Source: Pseudomonas spelaei (GTDB lineage: Bacteria > Pseudomonadota > Gammaproteobacteria > Pseudomonadales > Pseudomonadaceae). Taken from it: a DNA stretch of 64,000 bases. A program made the position numbers and the translations under genes. The stretch is from positions 216,022 through 280,021 of the forward strand of contig NZ_WNNK01000007.1 of NCBI RefSeq assembly GCF_009724245.1. Reading direction: 5' to 3'. How positions within the stretch are numbered: position 1 is the first letter of the stretch; each line of letters begins with the position of its first letter. Below, piece by piece: positions 39,644 to 49,682 of this stretch. The notes below the pieces were generated by a model, which did not search any database, was not told the origin of the DNA, and saw only the letters and a list, made by a program, of their open reading frames with translations.

Positions 39644-42397
39644 GTGCTTAGAAGAATGGGGATAAAAGGCCGCGTACTGTTGCTGACCTTATTGCCTACC
39701 AGCCTGATGGCATTGCTGCTGGGTGGCTATTTCACCTGGATGCAGCTGTCGGAGCTGCAGACGCAGTTGCTCAATCGCGGCGAGATGATTGCCGAACAGC
39801 TGGCACCCCTGGTAGCCCCAGCCCTGGGCACCAAGAACACCGACCTCCTGGAACGCATTGCCACACAGTCCCTGGAACAAACGGACGTACGCGCCGTGTC
39901 CTTCCTTGGCCCGGACCGCACGCCCCTGGCCCATGCCGGCCCGACCATGCTCAATCAGCCGCCCATCGGCAACAGTTCCCACCTGCTGCAACGCACCGGC
40001 AATGATGCAACCCGCTATCTGATGCCGGTCTTTGGCCGCCATCGCAACCTGGCCGGCGAACTGATTCCCGATGAGGCCGACCGCCTGCTGGGCTGGGTCG
40101 AGTTGGAGCTTTCCCACAACGGCATGTTGCTGCGCGGCTATCGCAGCCTGTTTGCCAGCCTGCTGTTGATCGCCATCGGCCTGATCTGCACCGCCGCACT
40201 GGCCCTGCGCATCAGCCGCACGATCAACTCGCCTATCGGCCAGATCAAACAAGCCGTCGCCCAACTCAAGGACGGCAACCTGGAAACCCGCTTGCCGCCG
40301 CTGGGCAGCCAGGAACTGGATCAACTGGCCTCGGGCATCAACCGCATGGCCGAGACCCTGCAAAACGCCCAGGAAGAATTGCAACACAGCATCGACCAGG
40401 CCACCGAAGACGTGCGACAAAACCTGGAAACCATCGAAATCCAGAACATCGAGCTGGACCTGGCCCGCAAGGAAGCGCTGGAGGCCAGCCGGATCAAGTC
40501 GGAATTCCTGGCCAACATGAGCCATGAAATCCGCACACCGCTGAACGGCATCCTGGGGTTCACCCACCTGTTGCAGAAAAGCGAGCTGTCGCCCCGTCAG
40601 TTGGACTATCTGGGGACCATCGAAAAATCCGCCGACAACCTGTTGGGGATCATCAACGAGATCCTCGATTTCTCGAAAATCGAGGCCGGCAAACTGGTGC
40701 TCGACAGCATTCCGTTCAACCTGCGGGACCTGTTGCAAGACACCTTGACCATCCTCGCCCCGGCCGCCCATGCCAAGCAGTTGGAACTGGTCAGCCTGGT
40801 CTACCGCGACACACCGCTGGCGCTGGTGGGCGACCCCTTGCGACTCAAGCAGATTCTGACCAATCTGGTCAGCAACGCGATCAAGTTCACGCGCGAAGGC
40901 ACCATCGTCGCCCGGACCATGCTCGAAGACGAGCAGGAAGACAGTGTGCAACTGCGCATCAGTGTCCAGGACACCGGCATCGGCCTCTCCAGCCAGGACG
41001 TACGGGCATTGTTTCAGGCGTTCAGCCAGGCCGACAACTCGCTGTCCCGACAACCAGGCGGCACCGGCTTGGGCCTGGTGATTTCCAAGCGCCTGATCGA
41101 ACAGATGGGCGGCGAAATCGGCGTCGACAGCACACCTGGAGAAGGCTCGGAATTCTGGATCAGCCTCAACCTGCCCAAAACCCGTGACGATGCCGAGGAC
41201 CTGCCCGCCCCGCCGCTGCTGGGGCGACGCGTGGCCGTGCTGGAAAACCACGAACTGGCGCGCCAGGCCCTGCAACATCAATTGGAAGACTGCGGCCTGG
41301 AAGTGACCCTGTTCAACACCCTGGAGAGTCTGACCAACGGCATCACCAGCGCCCATCAGACCGAGCAGGAGATTGGCCTGGCAGTACTGGGCATCACCGC
41401 TAATGACATTCCGCCGGAACGCCTGAACCAGCATCTCTGGGACCTCGAACACTTGGGCTGCAAGGTTCTGGTGCTGTGCCCGACCACCGAACAGATGCTG
41501 TTCAACGAGTCGGTCCCCAACCCCAACAGCCAATTGCAGGCCAAGCCGGCCTGCACCCGCAAATTGCGACGGGCCCTGGCCGACCTGATCAGCCCGCGCC
41601 CGATGCGCAGCGAACCGGGCGAGCCCTTGTCCAGCCGTGCGCCACGAGTGCTGTGTGTCGATGACAACCCGGCCAATCTGCTGCTGGTGCAAACGCTGCT
41701 GGAAGACATGGGCGCCAAGGTCTTCGCGGTGGAGAGCGGTTACGCTGCGATCGACGCGGTAAAAAAGGAAACCTTCGACCTGGTGCTGATGGACGTACAG
41801 ATGCCCGGCATGGACGGCCGCCAAAGCACCGAAGCAATTCGCCAGTGGGAAAGCGAGCGTCACGGCACACCGTTGCCGGTGGTCGCCCTCACCGCCCACG
41901 CCATGGCCAATGAAAAACGTGCCCTGCTGCAAAGCGGCATGGATGACTACCTGACCAAACCCATCAGTGAACGCCAACTGGCGCAGGTGGTGCTGAAGTG
42001 GACAGGCTTGGCCCTGCGCAATCAAGGCCTGGAGCGCGGTACGGAAGCGGTTGTCCCCGCAGCTCAACTGCCGGTCCTCGACCACGAGGAAGGTTTGCGC
42101 CTGGCGGCCGGCAAGGCCGACTTGGCTGCCGACATGCTCGCCATGTTGCTGGCCTCCCTGGAAGCCGACCGCGAAGCCATTCGCATCGCCCGAGAAGCCA
42201 GAGACCACAATGCCTTGATCGAACGGGTACACCGGCTGCATGGCGCCACCCGTTACTGCGGCGTCCCGCAATTGCGTGCGGCCTGCCAACGGGCCGAAAC
42301 CCTGCTCAAGCAGGATGACGCCAGGGCCATGGCGGCCCTGGATGAGCTGGACCTGGCGATTACACGACTGGCCAGTGAGGCGCGGGTCAGCGCCTGA
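39644..42397 (+). CDS. gacS: Hybrid sensor histidine kinase GacS
   Basis: A 917-residue unorthodox sensor kinase at the head of the Gac/Rsm cascade, which switches on secondary metabolism and sRNAs through GacA. Two membrane helices (about 10-30 and 165-190) bracket a periplasmic domain; HAMP follows. Phosphorelay residues are His294 ([13 protein letters not shown]), Asp717 ([12 protein letters not shown]) and His863 of the HPt domain ([13 protein letters not shown]). All are intact, so the relay is not broken by the mutations common in laboratory pseudomonads. GTG with AGGAG six bases upstream is the start. ldhA follows at 26 bp. Confidence 0.97.
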   Translation: MLRRMGIKGRVLLLTLLPTSLMALLLGGYFTWMQLSELQTQLLNRGEMIAEQLAPLVAPALGTKNTDLLERIATQSLEQTDVRAVSFLGPDRTPLAHAGPTMLNQPPIGNSSHLLQRTGNDATRYLMPVFGRHRNLAGELIPDEADRLLGWVELELSHNGMLLRGYRSLFASLLLIAIGLICTAALALRISRTINSPIGQIKQAVAQLKDGNLETRLPPLGSQELDQLASGINRMAETLQNAQEELQHSIDQATEDVRQNLETIEIQNIELDLARKEALEASRIKSEFLANMSHEIRTPLNGILGFTHLLQKSELSPRQLDYLGTIEKSADNLLGIINEILDFSKIEAGKLVLDSIPFNLRDLLQDTLTILAPAAHAKQLELVSLVYRDTPLALVGDPLRLKQILTNLVSNAIKFTREGTIVARTMLEDEQEDSVQLRISVQDTGIGLSSQDVRALFQAFSQADNSLSRQPGGTGLGLVISKRLIEQMGGEIGVDSTPGEGSEFWISLNLPKTRDDAEDLPAPPLLGRRVAVLENHELARQALQHQLEDCGLEVTLFNTLESLTNGITSAHQTEQEIGLAVLGITANDIPPERLNQHLWDLEHLGCKVLVLCPTTEQMLFNESVPNPNSQLQAKPACTRKLRRALADLISPRPMRSEPGEPLSSRAPRVLCVDDNPANLLLVQTLLEDMGAKVFAVESGYAAIDAVKKETFDLVLMDVQMPGMDGRQSTEAIRQWESERHGTPLPVVALTAHAMANEKRALLQSGMDDYLTKPISERQLAQVVLKWTGLALRNQGLERGTEAVVPAAQLPVLDHEEGLRLAAGKADLAADMLAMLLASLEADREAIRIAREARDHNALIERVHRLHGATRYCGVPQLRAACQRAETLLKQDDARAMAALDELDLAITRLASEARVSA

Positions 42398-42422
42398 GCC
42401 CCCCAAGTTAAGGAACAATTTG

Positions 42423-43412
42423 ATGCGCATCATCCTCTTCAGCAGCCAGGCCTACGACCGTGACAGCTTCCTGGGCGAAGCGTTACCCGCAGGCATGGCG
42501 CTGCAATTCCAGCCCGCGCGCCTGAACCTGGAGACGGTGGCCCTGGCGGAACATCACGAGGTGGTGTGTGCCTTTATCAACGACGACCTCAGCGCGCCCG
42601 TGCTGGAACACCTGGCCCAAGGCGGCACGCGGCTGATCGCCCTGCGTTCGGCCGGTTACAACCATGTCGACCTGGCCACCGCCAAACGCCTGGGCCTGAC
42701 CATCGTCCGTGTGCCGGCCTACTCGCCTCATGCGGTGGCCGAACATGCCGTCGCGCTGATCCTGGCCCTCAACCGCCGCCTGCACCGCGCCTATAACCGC
42801 ACCCGCGATGGCGACTTCAGCCTCCACGGCCTGACCGGCTTCGACCTGGTGGGCAAGACCGTCGGCGTGGTCGGCACCGGGCAGATCGGCGCGACCTTCG
42901 CCAAAATCATGGCCGGGTTTGGCTGTACCTTGCTGGCGTACGATCCCTGTCCCAATCCCCAGGTCGAAGCGCTGGGCGCCCGCTATGTGACCCTGTCCGA
43001 GCTGCTGGCCCAGGCGCAGATCATCAGCCTGCATTGCCCGCTGACCCCCGACAGCAAACACTTGATCAACGCCCGGTCCCTGGCCCATATGCAGCCCGGC
43101 GCCATGTTGATCAATACCGGCCGCGGCGGCCTGGTGGATACACCCGCGCTGATCGAGGCGCTCAAGAAGGGCCAACTGGGCTATCTGGGACTGGATGTCT
43201 ATGAAGAAGAGGCGCAGCTGTTTTTCGAAGACCGCTCGGACTTGCCGCTGCAAGACGACGTGCTGGCGCGCCTGCTGACCTTCCCCAACGTGATCATCAC
43301 CGCGCACCAGGCGTTCCTGACCCGCGAGGCCCTGGCGGCGATTGCCGGCACTACCCTGGCGAACATCGCGGCATGGGCCTGTGGGCTACCGCAGAACGTG
43401 GTCGAAGGCTGA
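42423..43412 (+). CDS. ldhA: D-lactate dehydrogenase (fermentative, NAD-linked)
   Basis: A 329-residue D-2-hydroxyacid dehydrogenase. NAD binds at VGTGQIGATFAKI (about 153-165). The catalytic Arg (NTGRGGLVDTPAL), Glu (GLDVYEEEAQ) and His (ITAHQAFLT) are all in place, and the length matches LdhA, which reduces pyruvate to D-lactate. The frame is open into gacS, but the ATG at 42423 after AAGGAAC is the natural start. The gacS-ldhA pair is conserved in Pseudomonas. Confidence 0.94.
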   Translation: MRIILFSSQAYDRDSFLGEALPAGMALQFQPARLNLETVALAEHHEVVCAFINDDLSAPVLEHLAQGGTRLIALRSAGYNHVDLATAKRLGLTIVRVPAYSPHAVAEHAVALILALNRRLHRAYNRTRDGDFSLHGLTGFDLVGKTVGVVGTGQIGATFAKIMAGFGCTLLAYDPCPNPQVEALGARYVTLSELLAQAQIISLHCPLTPDSKHLINARSLAHMQPGAMLINTGRGGLVDTPALIEALKKGQLGYLGLDVYEEEAQLFFEDRSDLPLQDDVLARLLTFPNVIITAHQAFLTREALAAIAGTTLANIAAWACGLPQNVVEG

Positions 43413-43483
43413 TCAATGGTCACATACCGGGACGATGATGGGCTGCGGCCCGTGATAGGATGCCGCGCCTATTTGGAGGATCC

Positions 43484-43924
43484 ATGGCCGAACACGATTT
43501 CCGCTTCAGCTTGCTGAGCCCGCAACACACCCTGATCGAATGCCGCGCCCTGGTGCCGGGCCGTTATCAAGTCACCGGCAACGGTGGCTCGATTAAAAAC
43601 GGTGATGTGCTGATCGTCACCCTGCGCGGCAGCAAGACCCTGTCGATGCGCCTGACCGTTGAAGGCGACGCCCGCTATTCCCTCAAGCCGGCAGGCCAAT
43701 GGGTCGCCATGGCCCAGGGGCCGAAGTTCGGCGAGCTGGAGATTCACACCTGGAACGTCAACTGCGACAGCTGTGACGCCAAGCTGGAGTTTGAGTTCTC
43801 GGTAGAGACCAAGCTGACCAAGGAGCCCCTGCAACCGGCCGCCACTGCGCGGATCGCCGAGTTGGGCTGGGCCACGGTCGGTGACAAACACCGCTGCCCG
43901 AAATGCCGGAAGGCGGCTCAATGA
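43484..43924 (+). CDS. Conserved hypothetical protein with two CxxC pairs
   Basis: A 146-residue soluble protein I cannot place in a named family. It has two candidate zinc pairs, CDSC (near residue 93) and CPKC close to the C-terminus, and a beta-rich middle. GGAGGA stands seven bases before the ATG, so a shorter start was preferred to the longer open frame. The stop overlaps the META lipoprotein start as ATGA, implying coupled expression. A homologue sits at the same place beside ldhA in P. aeruginosa, from memory. Confidence 0.78.
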   Translation: MAEHDFRFSLLSPQHTLIECRALVPGRYQVTGNGGSIKNGDVLIVTLRGSKTLSMRLTVEGDARYSLKPAGQWVAMAQGPKFGELEIHTWNVNCDSCDAKLEFEFSVETKLTKEPLQPAATARIAELGWATVGDKHRCPKCRKAAQ

Positions 43925-44325
43925 AGCCGTTGTTCCTGCTCGCCGCGCTGGGAGCAGGCCTGGCCGGGTGCGCCGGTGAGCCGGTCAAGCTCCAGCAGGA
44001 TCACAGCTATGTGCTGGAGTGGATCGGCGAACGGCCGCTGATGGACTACGCCCACTTGACCGTCACCCTCGGCTCCGACGGCCGTGCGTATGGCAATGGC
44101 GGCTGCAACCACTGGTTTGCGCCGTACACCCTGGACGGCGACAAACTGAGCTTCGGCAAGGTCGGCAGCACCCGCAAACTCTGCGCCGAGGCGTTGATGG
44201 AGCAGGAGCACCGTTTCTTCGAGGCCTTGCAAACCGTGGAACGCTGGGACATCTCGCCTATCGAGCAAACCCGTTTCTGGCCAGCCGAAGGCAAGCCATT
44301 GCGGTTGTGGCTGGAAGAGGGCTGA
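43921..44325 (+). CDS. META-domain lipoprotein (HslJ-like)
   Basis: A 134-residue lipoprotein. MKPLFLLAALGAGLAGC is the signal with acylated Cys17. The rest is a META domain recognised by NGGCNHWFAPYTLDGDKLSFG and the following STRKLCAEALMEQEHRFFEAL. Family members (HslJ) are linked to heat and novobiocin tolerance in E. coli. It overlaps the zinc-pair gene upstream and is followed by a REP hairpin. Confidence 0.88.
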   Translation: MKPLFLLAALGAGLAGCAGEPVKLQQDHSYVLEWIGERPLMDYAHLTVTLGSDGRAYGNGGCNHWFAPYTLDGDKLSFGKVGSTRKLCAEALMEQEHRFFEALQTVERWDISPIEQTRFWPAEGKPLRLWLEEG

Positions 44326-44357
44326 TTCGCGCTTTATAAAGCACTGCGGATCAACAT

Positions 44358-44416
44358 GTGGGAGCGGCGGTGCGACGATTTGACCGTGTTCGCTCGTCGC
44401 ACCGCCACTCCCCCAC
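44358..44416. repeat. REP-type palindrome (second sequence class)
   Basis: GTGGGAGCGGCGGTGCGACG is mirrored by CGTCGCACCGCCACTCCCCCAC with one bulge. It differs in the inner part from the GGGCTTGCCCGCGATG class in the rest of the window. It separates the convergent META and TlpA-like genes and may terminate both. Confidence 0.85.
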
Positions 44417-44417
44417 T

Positions 44418-44879
44418 TTAACCGCGCAACGCCTTGATCTTGGCCAACACCCCTTGCGCCGTCTGCTCACCCATCAACTGCTCACGCACCTTGCCCTTGT
44501 CATCGATGATGTACGTCACCGGCAAGGCTTCGCTGCGGGGAATATCGAATATCCCGTCGGGGTTCTGCGCGAGCACAGTGAACTTGATGCCCAGCTTGTC
44601 ACTGGCGCTCTTGAGTTCCTCACCCTGTGCGTTGTCGAAGTTGACGCCAAACACTCCCACCGACTGGCCTTTGAGTTGCTCGGCCAACGCGTTGAGTTCC
44701 GGAATCTCGGTGCGGCACGGACCACACCATTCAGCCCAGTAATTGACCACCAGCCATTGCTTGTCCAGGCGTTCGGCAGCCACTTTCTGACCGTATTGGT
44801 CAACGCCATAGTCATTGCCGCAGCCGCTGAGCAGCAACGTCGTGGTGATAAACAATGCGCCTAACAGTCGCCTCGTCAT
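44418..44879 (-). CDS. TlpA-family thioredoxin-like lipoprotein
   Basis: A 153-residue periplasmic thiol-disulfide protein anchored as a lipoprotein: signal MTRRLLGALFITTTLLLSGC with Cys20, thioredoxin fold with the redox motif WCGPC (51-55) and the cis-proline region EALPVTYIID. It is likely a membrane-tethered thioredoxin reducing envelope disulfides. A TTG five codons upstream is in frame, but the ATG has GAAGGAA. It diverges from the arsC-like gene. Confidence 0.9.
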   Translation of the reverse strand: MTRRLLGALFITTTLLLSGCGNDYGVDQYGQKVAAERLDKQWLVVNYWAEWCGPCRTEIPELNALAEQLKGQSVGVFGVNFDNAQGEELKSASDKLGIKFTVLAQNPDGIFDIPRSEALPVTYIIDDKGKVREQLMGEQTAQGVLAKIKALRG

Positions 44880-44995
44880 GGGGTATTCCTTCAAGCAAAA
44901 ATGAACATGAACTGCGGCCTATCGCCTCTCAAGGTTCAGGACTTCACGCAGCGCAGGTAGAATACCCGCCACCTTACGCAAGATGCGACCCGCAC

Positions 44996-46349
<1,354 letters not shown>

Positions 46350-46354
<5 letters not shown>

Positions 46355-46377
46355 GAGCGGGCTTGCTCGCTCCTACA
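46350..46377. repeat. Perfect palindrome between convergent genes
   Basis: GTAGGAGCG (46351-46359) is perfectly inverted as CGCTCCTAC (46368-46376). It belongs to the TGTAGGAGC class of Pseudomonas REP elements. It overlaps the DUF2069 stop and ends 3 bp before the Tag-like stop, so it can act as a shared bidirectional terminator. Confidence 0.8.
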
Positions 46378-46379
46378 GG

Positions 46380-47051
46380 TCAATGGTTGACGGTGTAGGC
46401 CAACATCATCGACAACTGACACATAGGCCGCCCACTCTCGGCGTGCCACTGGTTGAACGCGCCCTGCACCGTCGCCAGGTCCCGCAGGCTGGTCGGCGCC
46501 TTGTCGACAATCTTCTGCGCATTCAGCGCCGCCACCACGTCATAGCTGGGCACAAAGGTGTCCTTGCCGACCATGCGTAAAAAGCGCGGGGCCGACAACC
46601 CACCCAACTGGTGTCCGTGCTTACTCAGGTATTTCCACAGGCCGACGATATCGGTCACTGGCCAGTCGGCAATCAGTGCGCCAAAGCTGCCCTTTTCCTT
46701 CTCGATATCCAGAATCATCTGCGCATTGCGCGGCACGCTCTTGAGCTTGCCCAGATGGCGGATGATCCGCGTGTCCTGCATCAGCCGTTCCAGGTGCTCG
46801 GCGCCCATCAGCACGACTTTTTCCGGATCAAAGCCAAAGAACACCTGCTCGAACGCCGGCCACTTGGCGTCCACCACACTGTGCTTGAGCCCGGCGCGGA
46901 ATACCCGCAGCGATAGGGTCGACAGGTAGCGGTCATCACTGATCTTGCGCAATTGCGCCGCTGTCTTGGGCACAGGCAGATGGGCCTCCAGCTCGGCCGC
47001 CGAACCGAAACGGTTCAGACAATATTCGTGCAGCCACTTGTAATCGCGCAT
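46380..47051 (-). CDS. DNA-3-methyladenine glycosylase I-like protein
   Basis: A 223-residue member of the Tag (3-methyladenine glycosylase I) family of helix-hairpin-helix DNA repair enzymes. Support comes from the YKWLHEYCLNRFG start and the region SLRVFRAGLKHSVVDAKWPAFEQVFFGFDP, which aligns with the family's substrate pocket (FxAGLSW-like). It lacks the four zinc-snap residues of E. coli Tag in recognisable form, so it is a divergent, longer paralog; activity is inferred. AGGAGAGGGC precedes the ATG. Confidence 0.82.
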   Translation of the reverse strand: MRDYKWLHEYCLNRFGSAAELEAHLPVPKTAAQLRKISDDRYLSTLSLRVFRAGLKHSVVDAKWPAFEQVFFGFDPEKVVLMGAEHLERLMQDTRIIRHLGKLKSVPRNAQMILDIEKEKGSFGALIADWPVTDIVGLWKYLSKHGHQLGGLSAPRFLRMVGKDTFVPSYDVVAALNAQKIVDKAPTSLRDLATVQGAFNQWHAESGRPMCQLSMMLAYTVNH

Positions 47052-47118
47052 GCCCTCTCCTACGGATTGAAATGAAAACGGCGCCCAGGAGCGCCGTCTG
47101 TCAGAGCGATTGAAAGGC

Positions 47119-47943
47119 TCAGAGGTTCACTACGTTGACGAAACGTGAAGCTGCGGTTTCGTCGATACGCAGGCTGGTGAAGTCGAACAGATTGCGGTCG
47201 GCCAACTGCGACGGGATCACGTTCTGCAAACTGCGGAAGATGCTTTCGGTACGGCCCGGGGTCTTGCGCTCCCACTCCAGCAACATCTCCTTGACCACCT
47301 GGCGTTGCAGGTTTTCCTGCGAGCCGCAGAGGTTGCACGGAATGATCGGGAACTGCTTGAAGTCCGAGTACGCCTGGATGTCCTTCTCGTTGCAATACGC
47401 CAACGGACGGATCACCACATTGCGCCCGTCATCGGCCCGCAGTTTGGGCGGCATGGCCTTGAGCGAGCCGTTGAAGAACATGTTGAGGAAGAAGGTTTCG
47501 ACGATGTCATCACGGTGATGCCCCAAAGCCATCTTGGTCGCGCCAATCTCGTCGGCAAAGGTGTAGAGCGTGCCACGGCGCAGGCGTGAGCACAGCGAGC
47601 AGGTGGTCTTGCCCTCCGGGATCAGCTCCTTGACCACCGAATAGGTGTCTTTTTCGACGATGTGGTACTCGACCCCCAATGCCTTGAGGTAGGCCGGCAG
47701 CACATCCTCGGGAAACCCGGGCTGCTTCTGGTCCATGTTCACGGCGACGATGTCGAACTTGATGGGCGCGACCTTTTGCAGGTGCATCAGCACATCGAGC
47801 AAGGTGTAGCTGTCTTTGCCGCCGGACAGGCAGACCATGACCTTGTCGCCCTCCTCGATCATGTTGAAGTCGGCGACCGCTTCACCGGCCAGGCGACGCA
47901 GGCGTTTTTGCAGTTTGTTCTGGTTGACCGTAAGAGTGCCCAT
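47119..47943 (-). CDS. ttcA: tRNA 2-thiocytidine(32) synthetase TtcA
   Basis: A 274-residue PP-loop ATPase that installs 2-thiocytidine at position 32 of some tRNAs. The PP-loop is [12 protein letters not shown] (near 36-47). The [10 protein letters not shown] motif (near 122-131) provides two cluster cysteines, and a third comes from CNLCGSQEN later. The family holds a [4Fe-4S] cluster. It is divergent from the Yip1 gene across a REPIN-bearing gap. Confidence 0.94.
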   Translation of the reverse strand: MGTLTVNQNKLQKRLRRLAGEAVADFNMIEEGDKVMVCLSGGKDSYTLLDVLMHLQKVAPIKFDIVAVNMDQKQPGFPEDVLPAYLKALGVEYHIVEKDTYSVVKELIPEGKTTCSLCSRLRRGTLYTFADEIGATKMALGHHRDDIVETFFLNMFFNGSLKAMPPKLRADDGRNVVIRPLAYCNEKDIQAYSDFKQFPIIPCNLCGSQENLQRQVVKEMLLEWERKTPGRTESIFRSLQNVIPSQLADRNLFDFTSLRIDETAASRFVNVVNL

Positions 47944-48024
47944 GGCGCTTGGATCCGCGAAAGGTGTGTGACGAAAAGCCGGGTATTTTACGCAAAAAAC
48001 CTGCTATGAGCGACGCCATTCCAG

Positions 48025-48128
48025 TGTGGGAGCCGGCTTATGTGGGAGCCGGGCTTGCCCGCGATGGGATCAACTCGGTTTGTCTGAAGCACCGAGGTGT
48101 CTGCATCGCAGGCAAGCCAGCTCCCACA
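48025..48128. repeat. REPIN with a duplicated left end
   Basis: A REPIN runs from TGTGGGAGCCGGGCTTGCCC (48041) to GCCAGCTCCCACA (48128). A second partial copy, TGTGGGAGCCGGCTTA, stands directly before it at 48025. The tandem left end looks like a partial duplication. The remaining sequence of this 387-bp gap holds only the candidate promoter listed separately. Confidence 0.88.
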
Positions 48129-48227
48129 GTTGTCGGTATTACTCCTGACAGACCTCAGCGCGATTAAGCGCCCTGTTTACAGTGCAATTCGCTCTAAAGC
48201 CCCACAGTTTTTCCGGTCATCAGTTTC

Positions 48228-48249
48228 TATACTGCGACATAAGGTCGCA
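48228..48249 (+). promoter_or_regulatory. Candidate -10 and hairpin before the Yip1-family gene
   Basis: CTATACT (48227-48233) fits the sigma-S/sigma-70 -10 consensus; no good -35 is visible. TGCGAC-ATAAG-GTCGCA (48233-48249) directly follows and would form a hairpin at the very 5' end of the transcript, about 80 nt before the gene. Confidence 0.35.
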
Positions 48250-48330
48250 CATATATCCAGACCTTTCAGGCCAATTGGCCCGTGGGCGCTCCACTGGGGG
48301 GCGATGGTAATAACGACAGGAGTGACTGGC

Positions 48331-48933
48331 ATGATCCATCACGTTGTGGGGCTTTTCACCCACCCCGATCAGGAATGGCGGCAGATTCGTGGCGACAAGG
48401 AAGAAAGCATCAGCCACATGTACCTCACCCACACGCTGATTCTCGCGGCGATCCCCGCCGTATCAGCCTTTATCGGTACCACCCAGGTCGGCTGGGTCAT
48501 CGGCAGTCGCGCACCGGTCATGCTGACCGTGGAGAGCGCCTTGTGGATGACCGTCATGTCGTACCTGGCGATGCTCGGTGGCGTGGCGGTCATGGGCGCC
48601 TTCGTTCACTGGATGGCCCGCACCTACGATGCCAACCCAAGCATGGCGCGCTGCGTAGCCTTTGCCACCTACACCGCGACACCGCTGTTTCTCGGTGGGT
48701 TGGCGGCGCTGTACCCGCACATGTGGCTGGGCATGGTCGTCGGCACGGCCGCCATCTGTTACACGGTGTACCTGCTGTATGTGGGGCTGCCGACCTTCAT
48801 GAACATCAACCCGGACGAAGGCTTCCTGTTTTCCAGCTCGGTATTGGCCGTGGGCCTGGTGGTGCTGGTGGCGATCATGGCGTTTACCGTGATCGTCTGG
48901 GGGCTGGGCGTCGGGCCGATCTACACCAATTAG
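48331..48933 (+). CDS. Yip1-family membrane protein
   Basis: A 200-residue Yip1-domain protein with about five helices (HTLILAAIPAVSAFIG, ALWMTVMSYLAMLGGVAVM, YTATPLFLGGLAALYPHMW, TAAICYTVYLLYVGLP, VLVAIMAFTVIVWGLG). An upstream ATG at 48304 is in frame, but AGGAG at 48317-48321 serves the ATG at 48331 (IHHVVGLFTHPDQEWRQI). The bacterial family's function is unknown. Confidence 0.85.
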   Translation: MIHHVVGLFTHPDQEWRQIRGDKEESISHMYLTHTLILAAIPAVSAFIGTTQVGWVIGSRAPVMLTVESALWMTVMSYLAMLGGVAVMGAFVHWMARTYDANPSMARCVAFATYTATPLFLGGLAALYPHMWLGMVVGTAAICYTVYLLYVGLPTFMNINPDEGFLFSSSVLAVGLVVLVAIMAFTVIVWGLGVGPIYTN

Positions 48934-48952
48934 GCGACTTCACCTCGCAGGA

Positions 48953-48974
48953 AAAGCCACCGCAAGGTGGCTTT
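48953..48974 (+). terminator. Hairpin after the Yip1-family gene
   Basis: AAAGCCACC and GGTGGCTTT pair perfectly around GCAA, 20 bp after the stop codon. The T-run is only three bases, so termination may be partial. Confidence 0.5.
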
Positions 48975-49062
48975 GTGCGTTATGCATGACCATTCGGCGC
49001 CTGACAGATTCGGATCCACCCTTGTTTGCGGCATACTGGACATCTCTGGAGATATGTACAGC

Positions 49063-49557
49063 ATGCCCGAGCAACTCAATACCCGCGTCGAAGATTGTTT
49101 CCAACAAGCCGAATCCTTTTTCAAACGAAGTTTCAAACGCCCTCAGGTCAGCCTCAAGCTGCGAGGCCAGAAAGCCGGTGTCGCGCATTTGCACGAGAAC
49201 CTGTTGCGCTTCAACCCGCAGTTGTACCGTGAAAACAGCCAACACTTCCTCAAACAGACCGTCGCCCACGAAGTGGCGCACCTGATTGCCCACCAATTGT
49301 TCGGCGAGCGCATCCAGCCCCATGGCGAGGAATGGCAACTGATCATGCGTGGGGTGTACGAACTGCCGCCTGACCGCTGCCATACCTATGAAATCCAGCG
49401 GCGGCGGATGACCCGCTATATCTACCGTTGCCCGTGTGCCGACAGCGACTTCCCGTTTTCGGCCCAGCGCCATGGGTTGGTGAGCCAGGGGCGGCGGTAT
49501 TTGTGCAGGCGGTGTCGGGAGACACTGGTGTTTACCGGGGAAACCCGCGTCGAATAA
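49063..49557 (+). CDS. sprT: SprT-family zinc metalloprotease-like protein
   Basis: A 164-residue SprT protein. The zincin motif is HEVAH (69-73) with a third ligand expected in the HGEEWQ segment. A zinc-ribbon of two cysteine pairs follows (CPCAD and CRRC). Eukaryotic SPRTN relatives cleave DNA-protein crosslinks; bacterial SprT is little studied. The ATG at 49063 was chosen over the ATG three codons earlier because the GGAG is too close to the latter. Confidence 0.9.
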   Translation: MPEQLNTRVEDCFQQAESFFKRSFKRPQVSLKLRGQKAGVAHLHENLLRFNPQLYRENSQHFLKQTVAHEVAHLIAHQLFGERIQPHGEEWQLIMRGVYELPPDRCHTYEIQRRRMTRYIYRCPCADSDFPFSAQRHGLVSQGRRYLCRRCRETLVFTGETRVE

Positions 49558-49582
49558 GGTTTTGTAGCGTTTTTGAGGGCCT

Positions 49583-49667
49583 CATCGCGGGCAAGCCCGG
49601 CTCCCACACTTGATCGATGCTCATCCAGACAACTCAGTCAAATGTGGGAGCTGGCTTGCCTGCGATG
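49583..49667. repeat. REP pair, tail-to-tail
   Basis: CATCGCGGGCAAGCCCGG (left) and CTGGCTTGCCTGCGATG (right) lie with their GTGGGAGC ends facing inward, the opposite orientation to the REPINs at 2.6, 18.4, 48.0 and 59.6 kb. It separates the convergent sprT and CoA-transferase genes. Confidence 0.85.
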
Positions 49668-49682
49668 GCGTCGGGCCAGGCG

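Noticed and set aside
39689..42433. 914-codon open frame antisense to gacS
   Set aside because: Shadow of gacS codon bias, with no recognised domain or upstream signals.
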